Shown here: positions 25,565 through 33,555 of the stretch, piece by piece | How positions within the stretch are numbered: position 1 is the first letter of the stretch | Layout of the letters: each line of letters opens with the position of its first letter | Assembly (NCBI GenBank): GCA_937872515.1 | Contig: CALMSX010000048.1 | Location: 26,114-90,113, forward strand | Length of the DNA: 64,000 nt | Direction: 5' to 3' | Origin: an uncultured Bacteroidota bacterium | GTDB taxonomy: Bacteria; Bacteroidota; Bacteroidia; Chitinophagales; Saprospiraceae | Program-made: the position numbers and the translations under genes | Notes under the pieces: generated by a model | What the model was told of the DNA's origin: nothing | Seen by the model: only the letters and a program-made list of their open reading frames with translations | Database searches by the model: none

Positions 25565-25990
25565 TTAATCATCTGCCAAAAGTTGTGCAATGTCAAATTT
25601 TGTCATGTTCATAAACCTTTTCATCGTTTGGGGAGCTGTTTCCGGATTGGCCATCAATGAAGCCAGGATGGAAGGAACTACCTGCCAGGAAACGCCAAAC
25701 TTATCTTTGAGCCAGCCGCATTGGCTGGTGGCACCCCCTGATGACAATTTGTGCCAGTAATAGTCAATTTCTCCCTGGTCATCGCATTCAATCACAAAGG
25801 AAACCGCTTCGTTAAAAGCAAACATAGGGCCACCATTAAGGCCCATAAATCTCTGGCCTTTCAACTCAAAACGAACCACCAATTCGGTTGTTTCTAACAT
25901 CCTACTTTCTTGGAAAATATGACAATAGTATTCTGCCGCTTCCTTGGCATTTCCATTAAACCAAAGACAGGGATAAATTGATTTTACCAT
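25565..25990 (-). CDS. VOC family protein (PhnB-like)
   Basis: 141 residues from the ATG at 25990, chosen because SIYPCLWFNGNAKEAAEYYCHIF is where family members usually begin. An ATG at 26011 would add seven residues and overlap the upstream gene. It has the paired beta-alpha-beta-beta-beta modules of the vicinal oxygen chelate fold in the PhnB / 3-demethylubiquinone methyltransferase-like subgroup (SFVIECDDQGEIDYYWHKL, CGWLKDKFGVSWQVVP). The function of this subgroup is largely unknown; many copies occur in Bacteroidota. It follows a paralogue 4 nt upstream in the same operon. Confidence 0.85.
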   Translation of the reverse strand: MVKSIYPCLWFNGNAKEAAEYYCHIFQESRMLETTELVVRFELKGQRFMGLNGGPMFAFNEAVSFVIECDDQGEIDYYWHKLSSGGATSQCGWLKDKFGVSWQVVPSILASLMANPETAPQTMKRFMNMTKFDIAQLLADD

Positions 25991-25994
25991 CGAC

Positions 25995-26435
25995 TTACTG
26001 CTTTTTTTCATCACAATTAAACATCCATTGAATGCCATACCTGTCTATGCATGAGCCGTAATAAACACCCCAGAACATGTCCTGTAGTTCCTGTTGAACC
26101 ACACCCCCATCTGAAAGTGCTTTGAATAAGCGCTGGGTCTCAACCCTGGTATCCGGCTGAAGATTGAGGAAAACATTGTTGCCCGTAACCAAATGAAAGC
26201 CCATTTCTTCGGGTGCATCGGTGCCCATCAATTTGTGCCCTGCGGTAATTGGCAAACATACGTGCATTACCTGATCAAGGATATTTTCCGGAATGGGCGG
26301 CATATCAGGAGAGGGAGGGATATCCCGAAATCTGGATACTGGTCCTTCATATTCACCACCAAAAACACTTTTATAGAATTCAAAAGCTTCTTCGGTCTTA
26401 CCAGGAAAATTTAAATAGGTACTTACTGATGCCAT
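25995..26435 (-). CDS. VOC family protein (PhnB-like), paralogue
   Basis: A 146-residue protein of the same PhnB-like VOC subgroup (VSTYLNFPGKTEEAFEFYKSVFGGEY at the start, WGVYYGSCIDRYGIQWMFNC at the end). It is middle gene of a three-gene operon with an SRPBCC protein 46 nt upstream and a second VOC protein downstream. The tandem pair suggests duplication within the operon. The molecular role is not known; related proteins bind metals or small ligands. Confidence 0.88.
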   Translation of the reverse strand: MASVSTYLNFPGKTEEAFEFYKSVFGGEYEGPVSRFRDIPPSPDMPPIPENILDQVMHVCLPITAGHKLMGTDAPEEMGFHLVTGNNVFLNLQPDTRVETQRLFKALSDGGVVQQELQDMFWGVYYGSCIDRYGIQWMFNCDEKKQ

Positions 26436-26481
26436 TTTTTTTGATTGTTTTAAGGTTAGGTAACATTTCTTCTAAGGTCAA

Positions 26482-27357
26482 TTAAATACAGATATCTCTC
26501 AACACCTCTAACGCTTTTGGCCATGTAGATTCAAAGTAACCTTTAAATTCTTCATTCGTATCCATTTGTACTCTCAGCAAGGTGGATCCTCCTTTGTCGA
26601 TAAAATAATAATTTTCCAAGGCCCCTGCCCAGCTTTCTACCATTGGACCTTCAGTTATTATTTCTTCCCCCTGTATCAGCCCAAGGTGCTCAATGCTAAT
26701 GAATTGATTCATCATGTTTTCTTTGATCCTTGACACCATTCCCCCTGCATTTCCTTCGGCATCCTGGCCTATAAAATGAATGTCGCTTCCTTTATCCCAT
26801 GAACCTTTGTAATTGGAAGTTTCATTAAAAACGGTTGTCCAGGTTTTGTAATGATTGGGATCTATCATGGTTGAATAAACTTTTGCTACAGGGGCCGGTA
26901 TTTCAATTTCAAAGCTCATAGGCGAGTCAGGGTTCTTTTCAGCATACGCCTTAAAATTATTTAAGATCGCCGTCCAGCCCATCTCCTGAAGTTCCAAAGA
27001 GTTTTGATTTTCAGCATCAAAACTTTCAGTAACCCAGGTACCACCGGCTGCCTCTTCAAATGAAACAGCTACTACCCTGCCGTCGCCCAATACATACCTG
27101 AGTTTTTTCATGGGTATTACTTCTTCATAAATGCCTTCAAAATCAAAGCCAAAGGAACCATCCTTGGCCTCCATCCTGGATTTGATTTTTCCGCCTGCTC
27201 TTAAGTCATTTTCGGCATAAGTAGTATGCCAATCCGCGTTTGCAGCATTCCATTTAATAATGTGATGAGGAGTATTCCAACACTCCCACACTTTTTCCAG
27301 AGGAGAATGTACAATCGCATTGATGGTAATGGTGTTTTTTTTGGTTGAATTCTGCAT
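26482..27357 (-). CDS. Tandem SRPBCC (AHSA1-like) domain protein
   Basis: 291 residues from the ATG at 27357, where the AHSA1 fold begins (ITINAIVHSPLEKVWECWNTPHHIIKWNAA). Two SRPBCC ligand-binding domains follow one another, about 8-140 and 150-291. The second starts at SFEIEIPAPVAKVYSTMIDPNHYKTWT. Each has the helix-grip pattern with a GWT or GALE-like terminal helix region. These proteins bind hydrophobic ligands or act as stress-related co-chaperone-like factors. It is first gene of an operon with two VOC proteins and is divergent from the GlxA-type regulator, which may control it. Confidence 0.85.
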   Translation of the reverse strand: MQNSTKKNTITINAIVHSPLEKVWECWNTPHHIIKWNAANADWHTTYAENDLRAGGKIKSRMEAKDGSFGFDFEGIYEEVIPMKKLRYVLGDGRVVAVSFEEAAGGTWVTESFDAENQNSLELQEMGWTAILNNFKAYAEKNPDSPMSFEIEIPAPVAKVYSTMIDPNHYKTWTTVFNETSNYKGSWDKGSDIHFIGQDAEGNAGGMVSRIKENMMNQFISIEHLGLIQGEEIITEGPMVESWAGALENYYFIDKGGSTLLRVQMDTNEEFKGYFESTWPKALEVLRDICI

Positions 27358-27479
27358 AATCTGTGGTTTTAATAAGGCAAAGTTAATACAAGGTCCTTTC
27401 ACAAATGAAGTGTAATTCTGCATATTTAAGGGGGCGAAAACGACAATTTTTATATTTTTGAACTTTTAAATGATCTTGG

Positions 27480-28451
27480 ATGAAAAACATAGCTATTTAT
27501 GTGCCTGTGAATGGAGTTATTGAGGCCATAACCCCAGCCTATCGCTTATTCAAAACAGCCAATGATTTTCTTGCCATGCAGGGGCAGCCACCGGCATTCC
27601 AGGTTTTTTATGTGGGACTCCATACTCAAGTGGCGGCCAACGATGGAGAATACCAAATCAACATCCATTATACCCTGCAGCAGGCACCAAAGATTGATTT
27701 ACTCATCCTTCCTGCTATTTACGGCGATATAGATATCGCTTTGCAAAACAATCAAAAGGCATACCCATGGATCAACGATTTATTTCGCGGGGGGACAGAA
27801 ATTGCCAGCCTTTGTATTGGAGCCTTCATCTTGGGTGAAAGTGGACTTGCCAATGGAAGGGCTTGTTCAACGCATTGGGCCTTTTACGATACCTTCAGAG
27901 AACGGTATCCTGAAAGCGAAGTGGTAGAAGGTGATATAATTACTGAAAATGGGCGGATTTATTCCAGCGGTGGGGCCAACTCATTGTGGAATTTATTGCT
28001 TTATCTATTGGAAAAATATGAAGGAAGGGATTTGGCAATCCAGGCAGCTAAGTTTTTTGCTATCGATCTGGATCGCAAGAGTCAAAGCCCATTTACCATC
28101 TTCACCGGCCAGAAAAGACACAACGATGAAGACATCCTGATGATTCAACAATACATTGAAAACAATTATGCTTTAAAAACAACCATAGATGAGCTGGCAG
28201 GTATGACCAGCACCAGTCGCAGAAGCCTTGAGCGCAGATTCAAAAATGCCACCAACAATACCGTTGTCGCTTATTTGCAAAGGGTTCGGATTGAAGCGGC
28301 CAAACGTAGTTTAGAACTCAGCAGAAAAAATGTGAACGAGGTGATGTACGAAGTGGGATACAGTGATGTAAAAGCCTTTAGGGATGTATTCAAAAAAGTA
28401 ACAGGCCTCACCCCCATTGAGTACCGCAGTAAATATGCGAGTCGCAATTAG
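27480..28451 (+). CDS. GlxA-type transcription regulator (DJ-1/PfpI domain plus AraC HTH)
   Basis: A 323-residue regulator. Residues about 1-195 form a DJ-1/PfpI-like sensor domain, with SLCIGAFILGESGLANGRACSTHW holding a nucleophile-elbow-like Cys. Residues about 215-320 are an AraC-family DNA-binding domain with two helix-turn-helix units (LAGMTSTSRRSLERRFKNAT and VMYEVGYSDVKAFRDVFKKVTG). A perfect TATTTTTG -7 element lies at 27453-27460, 20 nt upstream of the start. It is divergent from the SRPBCC/VOC operon, a likely target. Confidence 0.92.
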   Translation: MKNIAIYVPVNGVIEAITPAYRLFKTANDFLAMQGQPPAFQVFYVGLHTQVAANDGEYQINIHYTLQQAPKIDLLILPAIYGDIDIALQNNQKAYPWINDLFRGGTEIASLCIGAFILGESGLANGRACSTHWAFYDTFRERYPESEVVEGDIITENGRIYSSGGANSLWNLLLYLLEKYEGRDLAIQAAKFFAIDLDRKSQSPFTIFTGQKRHNDEDILMIQQYIENNYALKTTIDELAGMTSTSRRSLERRFKNATNNTVVAYLQRVRIEAAKRSLELSRKNVNEVMYEVGYSDVKAFRDVFKKVTGLTPIEYRSKYASRN

Positions 28452-28639
28452 ATTTCTCCCTGCTTTATTCCATCTCACAAATAAAAATGCCTTAGGGTGA
28501 GAGTTGGAAATATGCTGAATCAAAACATAGCCATCACTTCTTTTCGAAATTTCTGACAAATAGGCTTTCATAAGGGCCACCTTACCTAAACCCACCATCC
28601 TTCAATGATAAGTATTGGATGCAATGTACTTGGTCATTG
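28452..28639. other. Intergenic stretch without recognisable gene
   Basis: This is the left part of the roughly 300-nt gap between the regulator stop and the SQR-like gene. I see no coding frame, RNA gene or clear terminator hairpin in it. The palindrome and promoter described separately fill the right part. Confidence 0.5.
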
Positions 28640-28665
28640 TATTTTGTAACCTAGGTTACACAATA
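28640..28665. promoter_or_regulatory. Long palindromic operator upstream of the sulfur operon
   Basis: The core TGTAACCTAGGTTACA (28645-28660) is a perfect 16-bp palindrome with no loop. Beyond one mismatched pair the symmetry continues for four more base pairs on each side (TATT and AATA), giving 26 bp with a single mismatch. A loopless palindrome this long is typical of a dimeric repressor or activator site rather than an RNA hairpin. It is centred about 52 nt upstream of the -33 element at 28703. Confidence 0.65.
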
Positions 28666-28702
28666 GACAGCCCTATATCACAAATATCCATGATGCCCAT
28701 CG

Positions 28703-28733
28703 TTTGAATTCCTGCTGCTTAGCCCCAACTTTG
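28703..28733 (+). promoter_or_regulatory. Promoter of the SQR-DsrC-DsrE2 operon
   Basis: TTTG at 28703-28706 is followed after 19 nt by CAACTTTG at 28726-28733, one mismatch from TAnnTTTG. The start codon follows 18 nt later. Spacing and sequence fit a primary sigma promoter of Bacteroidota. Confidence 0.5.
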
Positions 28734-28751
28734 GTACAAATATCATTAAGG

Positions 28752-29987
28752 ATGAAAAAAGTATTAATATTAGGAGCAGGTACCGCCGGCACCATGATGG
28801 CCAATCACCTGCATCACGAGTTGGATAAAAAGGAATGGCAAATTGACATCATAGATGAAAGGGAAGAACACCATTACCAGCCAGGCTACCTTTTCCTTCC
28901 CTTTGACATTTATACACCCGAAGATATAATTAAAAAAATTGAAGATTTTATCCCCAAAGGAATAACGTTACATAAAGGAAAAATAGACATCCTTCTGCCA
29001 AAAGAAAATGCTGTAAGAATGGCGGATGGCCGTGTTTACAATTACGACATTCTGATCATAGCGACCGGGGCTAAAATAGCGCCTGAAGAAATTGATGGTA
29101 TGCAAGGTGAAGAATGGCAAAAGAGTGTTTTTGATTTTTACACTTTTGAAGGAGCCCTTGCTTTGCGCAACAAATTACGAGAATGGGAAGGAGGCAAATT
29201 GTTGGTGCACATCACTGAAATGCCGATCAAATGTCCTGTAGCCCCGCTTGAATTTGCCTTTCTGGCAGATTCTTTTTTTAAACATAAAAAAATGCGGGAT
29301 AAGGTGGAAATCAGTTTTGTTACCCCATTGAGTGGTGCCTTTACCAAACCCAAAGCAACGGCAGCTCTTGACCACCTTTTGGATGAAAAAAATATTAAAA
29401 TCGAAGCCGACTTTGCCATTGAGTCTGTAGACAATGAGAGAAAAGTGATCATAGACTACGGTGGAAGGGAAATTCCGTTTGATCTGCTGGTTACTGTGCC
29501 CACCAATAAAGGGGATGAAGTAATAGCCAGATCCGGTATGGGTGATGACCTCAATTTTATACCCACCAACAAAGCCACTTTACAATCGCTGGCCTTTGAA
29601 AACATCTTTGTGCTGGGAGACGCATCCAATATTCCCGCATCCAAAGCAGGATCTGTGGCCCACTTTGAAGCAGAAATACTAACCGAAAATATCAAACACT
29701 ACATCAATGGAGAACCCCTATCTGAAGAGTTTGATGGTCATGCCAATTGTTTTATTGAAACAGGTGGCGGCAAAGCACTATTAATCGACTTTAACTATAC
29801 CCACGAACCGGTTGAAGGTACGTTTCCATTCCCCGGGGTTGGACCATTGCGCCTTATGAAAGAAAGCAGGATGAACCACATGGGGAAACTTGCCTTTAGA
29901 TGGATCTATTGGAACATGCTGCTGAAGGGAACCCACATCCCATTTGTATCCAGTCATATGGAAGAAGCAGGTAAAAACTTTAATTAA
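28752..29987 (+). CDS. Sulfide:quinone oxidoreductase-like flavoprotein
   Basis: 411 residues from the ATG at 28752. GAGTAGTMMANHL (8-20) is the FAD-binding loop; HYQPGYLFLP and LIIATGAKIAPEEI follow as in SQR-type disulfide oxidoreductases. ENIFVLGDASNIPASKAGSVAHFEA is the second FAD contact. The only two cysteines that stand out are Cys161 (MPIKCPVAP) and Cys333 (HANCFIETG), placed where SQRs hold the pair that carries the polysulfide. It should oxidise sulfide, or a related persulfide donor, and pass electrons to quinone at the membrane. DsrC- and DsrE2-like genes follow as sulfur carriers. Confidence 0.85.
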   Translation: MKKVLILGAGTAGTMMANHLHHELDKKEWQIDIIDEREEHHYQPGYLFLPFDIYTPEDIIKKIEDFIPKGITLHKGKIDILLPKENAVRMADGRVYNYDILIIATGAKIAPEEIDGMQGEEWQKSVFDFYTFEGALALRNKLREWEGGKLLVHITEMPIKCPVAPLEFAFLADSFFKHKKMRDKVEISFVTPLSGAFTKPKATAALDHLLDEKNIKIEADFAIESVDNERKVIIDYGGREIPFDLLVTVPTNKGDEVIARSGMGDDLNFIPTNKATLQSLAFENIFVLGDASNIPASKAGSVAHFEAEILTENIKHYINGEPLSEEFDGHANCFIETGGGKALLIDFNYTHEPVEGTFPFPGVGPLRLMKESRMNHMGKLAFRWIYWNMLLKGTHIPFVSSHMEEAGKNFN

Positions 29988-30010
29988 ATCACCTTTTAAC
30001 AAATAATAAA

Positions 30011-30319
30011 ATGGAAAAAGAAATAGCAGGCAAAATGATCAAGGTAAATGACGAAGGCTACCTTACCGACTTTAGCCAATGGACCCGTGAAGTAGGAGAA
30101 GCCATTGCAGCAGAAAACAACATCACCATGACACCAAGGCATTGGGAAGTGATAGCTTATCTGCAAAATGAACATAAAAACAATGTGGCTCTCAGCATTC
30201 GAAAAATAGGTAAAAGTGATGTATTGGACATCAAAGAATTTTACCAACTTTTCCCTCAAGGGCCATTAAAAACATCTACCAAGATAGCTGGCATACCAAA
30301 GCCTGCCAGTTGTATCTAA
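30011..30319 (+). CDS. DsrC/TusE family sulfur carrier
   Basis: A 102-residue protein with the DsrC/TusE pattern: DEGYLTDFSQWTREVGEAIA, MTPRHWEVIAYLQ and the C-terminal arm ending GIPKPASCI. The penultimate cysteine, the essential sulfur-binding residue of the family, is present. The second arm cysteine of true DsrC is replaced (KTSTKIAG instead of a Cys-containing form), so this is the single-Cys, sulfur-transfer type. It lies 23 nt after the SQR-like gene, in one operon. Likely role: acceptor of sulfane sulfur in the cytoplasm. Confidence 0.93.
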   Translation: MEKEIAGKMIKVNDEGYLTDFSQWTREVGEAIAAENNITMTPRHWEVIAYLQNEHKNNVALSIRKIGKSDVLDIKEFYQLFPQGPLKTSTKIAGIPKPASCI

Positions 30320-30358
30320 TCAATTATCCTCATTTCAATAAGAATAAAAAAAAATACC

Positions 30359-30841
30359 ATGAGTGAATATAACGGTGAAATCAGAAAGATGATGATCATC
30401 CTTTCTAAAGCCACATTAGAGAATGTATATGCAGCATTTGTGCTGGCCAATGGAGCAAGAATGGAAGGCATTGAAGCAGAAATCTTTTTTACCTTCTTTG
30501 GTCTGGAGGCCATTCATAAGAAAAAACTGGAACACCTTCACATTGCTACAGTGGGCAATCCAGCCATGCACATGCCAACCATGTTGGGTGGCTTACCAGG
30601 CATGGAGAGTCTGGCCACAATGATGATGAAAAAAGAAATGGAAAAAATAGACATGCCTGATGTTCATGAATTTTTAGACATCATGGTAGCCTCCGGAGTA
30701 AAACTTTGGGCTTGCAAACTGGCCATGGATATGTTCCATTATGAGAAAGAAGATATGTATGACGACATTGGAGGCATCATCACCGTAGGTGACTTTTATA
30801 AACAGGGATCCGGAATAGGTACCCATATGTTGTTTATCTAG
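30359..30841 (+). CDS. DsrE2-like sulfurtransferase subunit (DsrE/DsrF family)
   Basis: A 160-residue protein with a DsrE-type Rossmann-like fold: MMIILSKATLENVYAAFVLANGA, then EAEIFFTFFGLEAIHKKKLEHL, then MPDVHEFLDIMVASGVKLWACKLAMDMF with a candidate sulfur-binding cysteine. The MMMKKEMEKIDMPDV segment and length are typical of DsrE2, which hands persulfide sulfur between TusA, rhodanese or DsrC partners. It is the third gene of the SQR-DsrC-DsrE2 operon, 39 nt after the carrier, and is followed by a hairpin. Confidence 0.88.
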   Translation: MSEYNGEIRKMMIILSKATLENVYAAFVLANGARMEGIEAEIFFTFFGLEAIHKKKLEHLHIATVGNPAMHMPTMLGGLPGMESLATMMMKKEMEKIDMPDVHEFLDIMVASGVKLWACKLAMDMFHYEKEDMYDDIGGIITVGDFYKQGSGIGTHMLFI

Positions 30842-30861
30842 AAGTAGAATAATCTCACTAT

Positions 30862-30896
30862 AAAGCGGGTTGTATTTTCACAATGCAGCCCGCTTT
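30862..30896 (+). terminator. Hairpin terminator after dsrE2
   Basis: AAAGCGGGTTGTA pairs with TGCAGCCCGCTTT over 13 bp with two G-U pairs in the transcript, around a 9-nt loop. It lies 21 nt after the stop. No long U tract follows, so termination may be partial. Confidence 0.55.
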
Positions 30897-30948
30897 GTAT
30901 TGTAAACATTTTGAAACAACCCACTTTATGCTCTTCCTACAAAGACCT

Positions 30949-32397
30949 TTATTTAATTGTGGACCTATTTTTCCTTTGGTATAAAATAAGGCATATTCCC
31001 TTGTCTTCGAGGGTATGTATGGGTTTATAGTCCCGTTCTATTAAAAGGAAATCTTCTGAACTGACATCATTGTAAAGATTGGAAAACAGAAAATAGGAAT
31101 TATGGTGTAAATCCTTGTTGGTATGCCTGAGAGAAGACGGTGATAAATCAAGGTATTTTCTTTCTGCAAGATTCGGAAAGGAACAGCCCACCTCATGAAT
31201 GCTGATTTGACTTTGGTCCAGATATCGATTCATTTGTGACCTCAATTCAAAATACGGCCAATGTGCCAGGCTGGCATCCCAACCTTGGGCGACGCCCTTG
31301 GGATAAATCCAAAAATTACCGGTAAGCAGTGATAATCCAAGCAGAATCAAGGCCACATTTTGAAATCTCACTATTGGCAACCGATACAACATTCTCACAG
31401 TGATCAACAGAAGCCCCATTATGATGGGCAACAAATAACGGTGACCAGATAAACCGGTATGTAAAACCATGGATGGCAACAAAAAGAGGGATAAAAACAC
31501 AACCAGGTAAAAAAGTCTTTTAAGGGTTCCATCTTTTTTAATGTCAGGCCACCATTTTAGCAGACCAATTAACAATATCAATCCCATCATCCACCTCCCA
31601 AAATCGGCCAACCTCCAAACGATTATGGCCCCGTTTTTTAAAAACTGCCATCCTGTAACAGAAGTGAAACTAGCTGCCCACGGAGAATGATCATGGTATC
31701 CTATCCAACCTTTAGCCCAAAAATGATAAAACTGAAAAGCGACAAAGAGCAGGCTGGCAGGTATAAAAGGAAAAAGATCCGTCAAAACCGTGCGAAGGTC
31801 CTTTTTGCCATCCATCCAATTCAAATAGATTTGCCAAACAAACAGGGCTGCAACAACCATTGCCCCCCTGTTAGAAGCCAATACACACAACAGAGCTCCG
31901 CTAAAAACAGATGACTTTTGTTTGGCCCAAATACCATTTAGTGTCAGGAAAAAGCCCCCCATTAAAATAATATCAGGAGAGATCAATGAGCCCTGGGCCA
32001 TCAGGGTTGGGTCTAGTAAAATCAGACCCACTATTACGGGAATCCAGGTCTTACCTACGATTTTATCTGCAAACAAATGAACCTGATAGATCAATAACAC
32101 CAACCATGGTATCATAGCCAGGTGAGAAATCAACAGTGTCTTGCCAAATATTTTCCATACCCATGCCATCATCCAGCCCATAAAGGGGAGATGACCACTG
32201 TCTATGTCGTCAGGAAGTAAAAAATGAAACATGCTGCCCTCATAAAAATGATGGGCTTGTTTGGAGGCCAGCTGAACTGTATCCCAGAAAAATATATGAT
32301 CCAGTGAACAACAGACCAAAGTTATATACACTATAATCCAAAAAAACAGAGATGCTTTTCTCCAAAAAGTTCCCAAATCGAGCTTATTATTATGCAC
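30949..32397 (-). CDS. GT39/PMT-like membrane glycosyltransferase
   Basis: A 482-residue protein that begins with GTG at 32397. About ten hydrophobic helices are followed by a soluble C-terminal domain of about 110 residues. HIFFWDTVQLASKQAHHFYE near residue 30 has an acidic residue in the first periplasmic loop, and PDDIDSGHLPFMGWMMAWVWKIFG follows, as in lipid-phosphate-sugar-dependent transferases of the GT-C fold. LLDPTLMAQGSLISPDIILMGGFFLTL is typical for the family. The donor would be a polyprenyl-phosphate sugar and the acceptor an envelope glycan or protein. It is divergent from the FMN reductase. Confidence 0.75.
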   Translation of the reverse strand: MHNNKLDLGTFWRKASLFFWIIVYITLVCCSLDHIFFWDTVQLASKQAHHFYEGSMFHFLLPDDIDSGHLPFMGWMMAWVWKIFGKTLLISHLAMIPWLVLLIYQVHLFADKIVGKTWIPVIVGLILLDPTLMAQGSLISPDIILMGGFFLTLNGIWAKQKSSVFSGALLCVLASNRGAMVVAALFVWQIYLNWMDGKKDLRTVLTDLFPFIPASLLFVAFQFYHFWAKGWIGYHDHSPWAASFTSVTGWQFLKNGAIIVWRLADFGRWMMGLILLIGLLKWWPDIKKDGTLKRLFYLVVFLSLFLLPSMVLHTGLSGHRYLLPIIMGLLLITVRMLYRLPIVRFQNVALILLGLSLLTGNFWIYPKGVAQGWDASLAHWPYFELRSQMNRYLDQSQISIHEVGCSFPNLAERKYLDLSPSSLRHTNKDLHHNSYFLFSNLYNDVSSEDFLLIERDYKPIHTLEDKGICLILYQRKNRSTIK

Positions 32398-32486
32398 AAA
32401 ACAAAGATACTGAATCCTCTACTGGATAATTTGAACCAAGTAGCCAATTTTTATGTTTAGTTCATTTGTTTCAACAAATATTAAGC

Positions 32487-33032
32487 ATGAAAATTTTTGC
32501 CTTTGCCGCAAGTAATAGTCGTAAATCGATCAACAAACAGCTGGTTACCTACACATTAACTTATTTTGATGGCTATGAAAAAAACCTGATCGACCTCAAT
32601 GATTATGAAATGCCCATTTACGGCATTGACACAGAAAATGAAGATGGAATCCCGCTACCGGCATACAAGCTGGCTTCTCTCATAGATGAGTCAGATTTGA
32701 TCATTTGTTCATTTGCTGAGCACAACGGCGCTTATACGGCTGCCTTTAAAAACATCCTCGACTGGGTTTCACGCATCAAAGGCAGGAAAGTGTGGAATGA
32801 CAAGCCGATTTTCGCCATGGCTACATCTACAGGTGCCAGGGGTGGTTCATCTGTTCTTGACATTGCCTCTAAAAGAATACCCTTTAATGGAGGCAAAGTG
32901 ATTGATACCTTCTCTCTCCCATCCTTTGGTGAAAATTTTGACCCGGAAAATGGTATAACCAATGAAAATTTGAAAACTGAACTGGAAGAAAAAATCAATA
33001 GGTTAAAGTCAACCCTCGTATTTACGGTTTAA
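32487..33032 (+). CDS. NADPH-dependent FMN reductase family protein
   Basis: 181 residues from the ATG at 32487. The N-terminal FAFAASNSRKSINKQL is the FMN phosphate loop of the family, and the central DLIICSFAEHNGAYTAAFKNILDWVSR is the usual flavodoxin-like signature (P-E-Y-N replaced by A-E-H-N). MATSTGARGGSSVLDIA fits the third FMN contact. Such enzymes use NAD(P)H to reduce flavin, quinones or azo compounds. Upstream, TTTG at 32430 and TATGTTTA at 32452 form a weak promoter. Its 3' end overlaps the convergent SnoaL-like gene by 11 nt. Confidence 0.88.
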   Translation: MKIFAFAASNSRKSINKQLVTYTLTYFDGYEKNLIDLNDYEMPIYGIDTENEDGIPLPAYKLASLIDESDLIICSFAEHNGAYTAAFKNILDWVSRIKGRKVWNDKPIFAMATSTGARGGSSVLDIASKRIPFNGGKVIDTFSLPSFGENFDPENGITNENLKTELEEKINRLKSTLVFTV

Positions 33033-33498
33033 GTCCGTTTTGTTCCATGTACTGCTGCAATTGGGTCCTTACTTTTTGATGTACCTTATTTTTCAAAAAA
33101 GATGTCCATCCAAACAACTTCCCCATGGGACCCAAGGCCTGACGTGCCCAATCCGCAAATGAAAAGGCATCCCGGTGCTGTACTATTTTGCCATTTTCAA
33201 CAACAAAACTAGCTCTGATTACATTTACAACCTGCCTTTTTGAAGGTCCAAATGTATATCGGGCTGTCCATTGGGTAGACACCACTGTTCCCAATAATTC
33301 AGGGGGCGACCAACTGATACTGATGTCCTTACTTCTTTTCAAAAGCATGGTCCACATTGCCCGGGCTTCGTTGGCGGTAAGTTGACCAAAAACGTCGTCT
33401 TCAAACACAGCTTCATCACTATACAATTCAGACATCATGCTGGTATCTTTTTGTGAAAATGCCGTGTAAAAACGATTGACTACTTCCCTGGGTGTCAT
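33022..33498 (-). CDS. SnoaL-like / NTF2-fold protein
   Basis: 158 residues from the ATG at 33498, where the fold usually starts (REVVNRFYTAFSQKDTSMMSELYSDEAVFEDDVFG). The pattern of an N-terminal helix, acidic D/E-D pair and a later curved sheet (VSTQWTARYTFGPSKRQVVNVIRASFVVENGKIVQHRDAFSF, described by its ends) is that of NTF2-like polyketide-cyclase/isomerase proteins. The family covers isomerases, cyclases and ligand binders, so no reaction can be assigned. It is convergent with the FMN reductase and divergent from the membrane protein of the molybdenum cluster. Confidence 0.82.
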   Translation of the reverse strand: MTPREVVNRFYTAFSQKDTSMMSELYSDEAVFEDDVFGQLTANEARAMWTMLLKRSKDISISWSPPELLGTVVSTQWTARYTFGPSKRQVVNVIRASFVVENGKIVQHRDAFSFADWARQALGPMGKLFGWTSFLKNKVHQKVRTQLQQYMEQNGLKP

Positions 33499-33555
33499 AT
33501 ATCTTTTGAATTGAATAGTTATAACTACCGCAAGATACCCATTATATTTGTAGTA

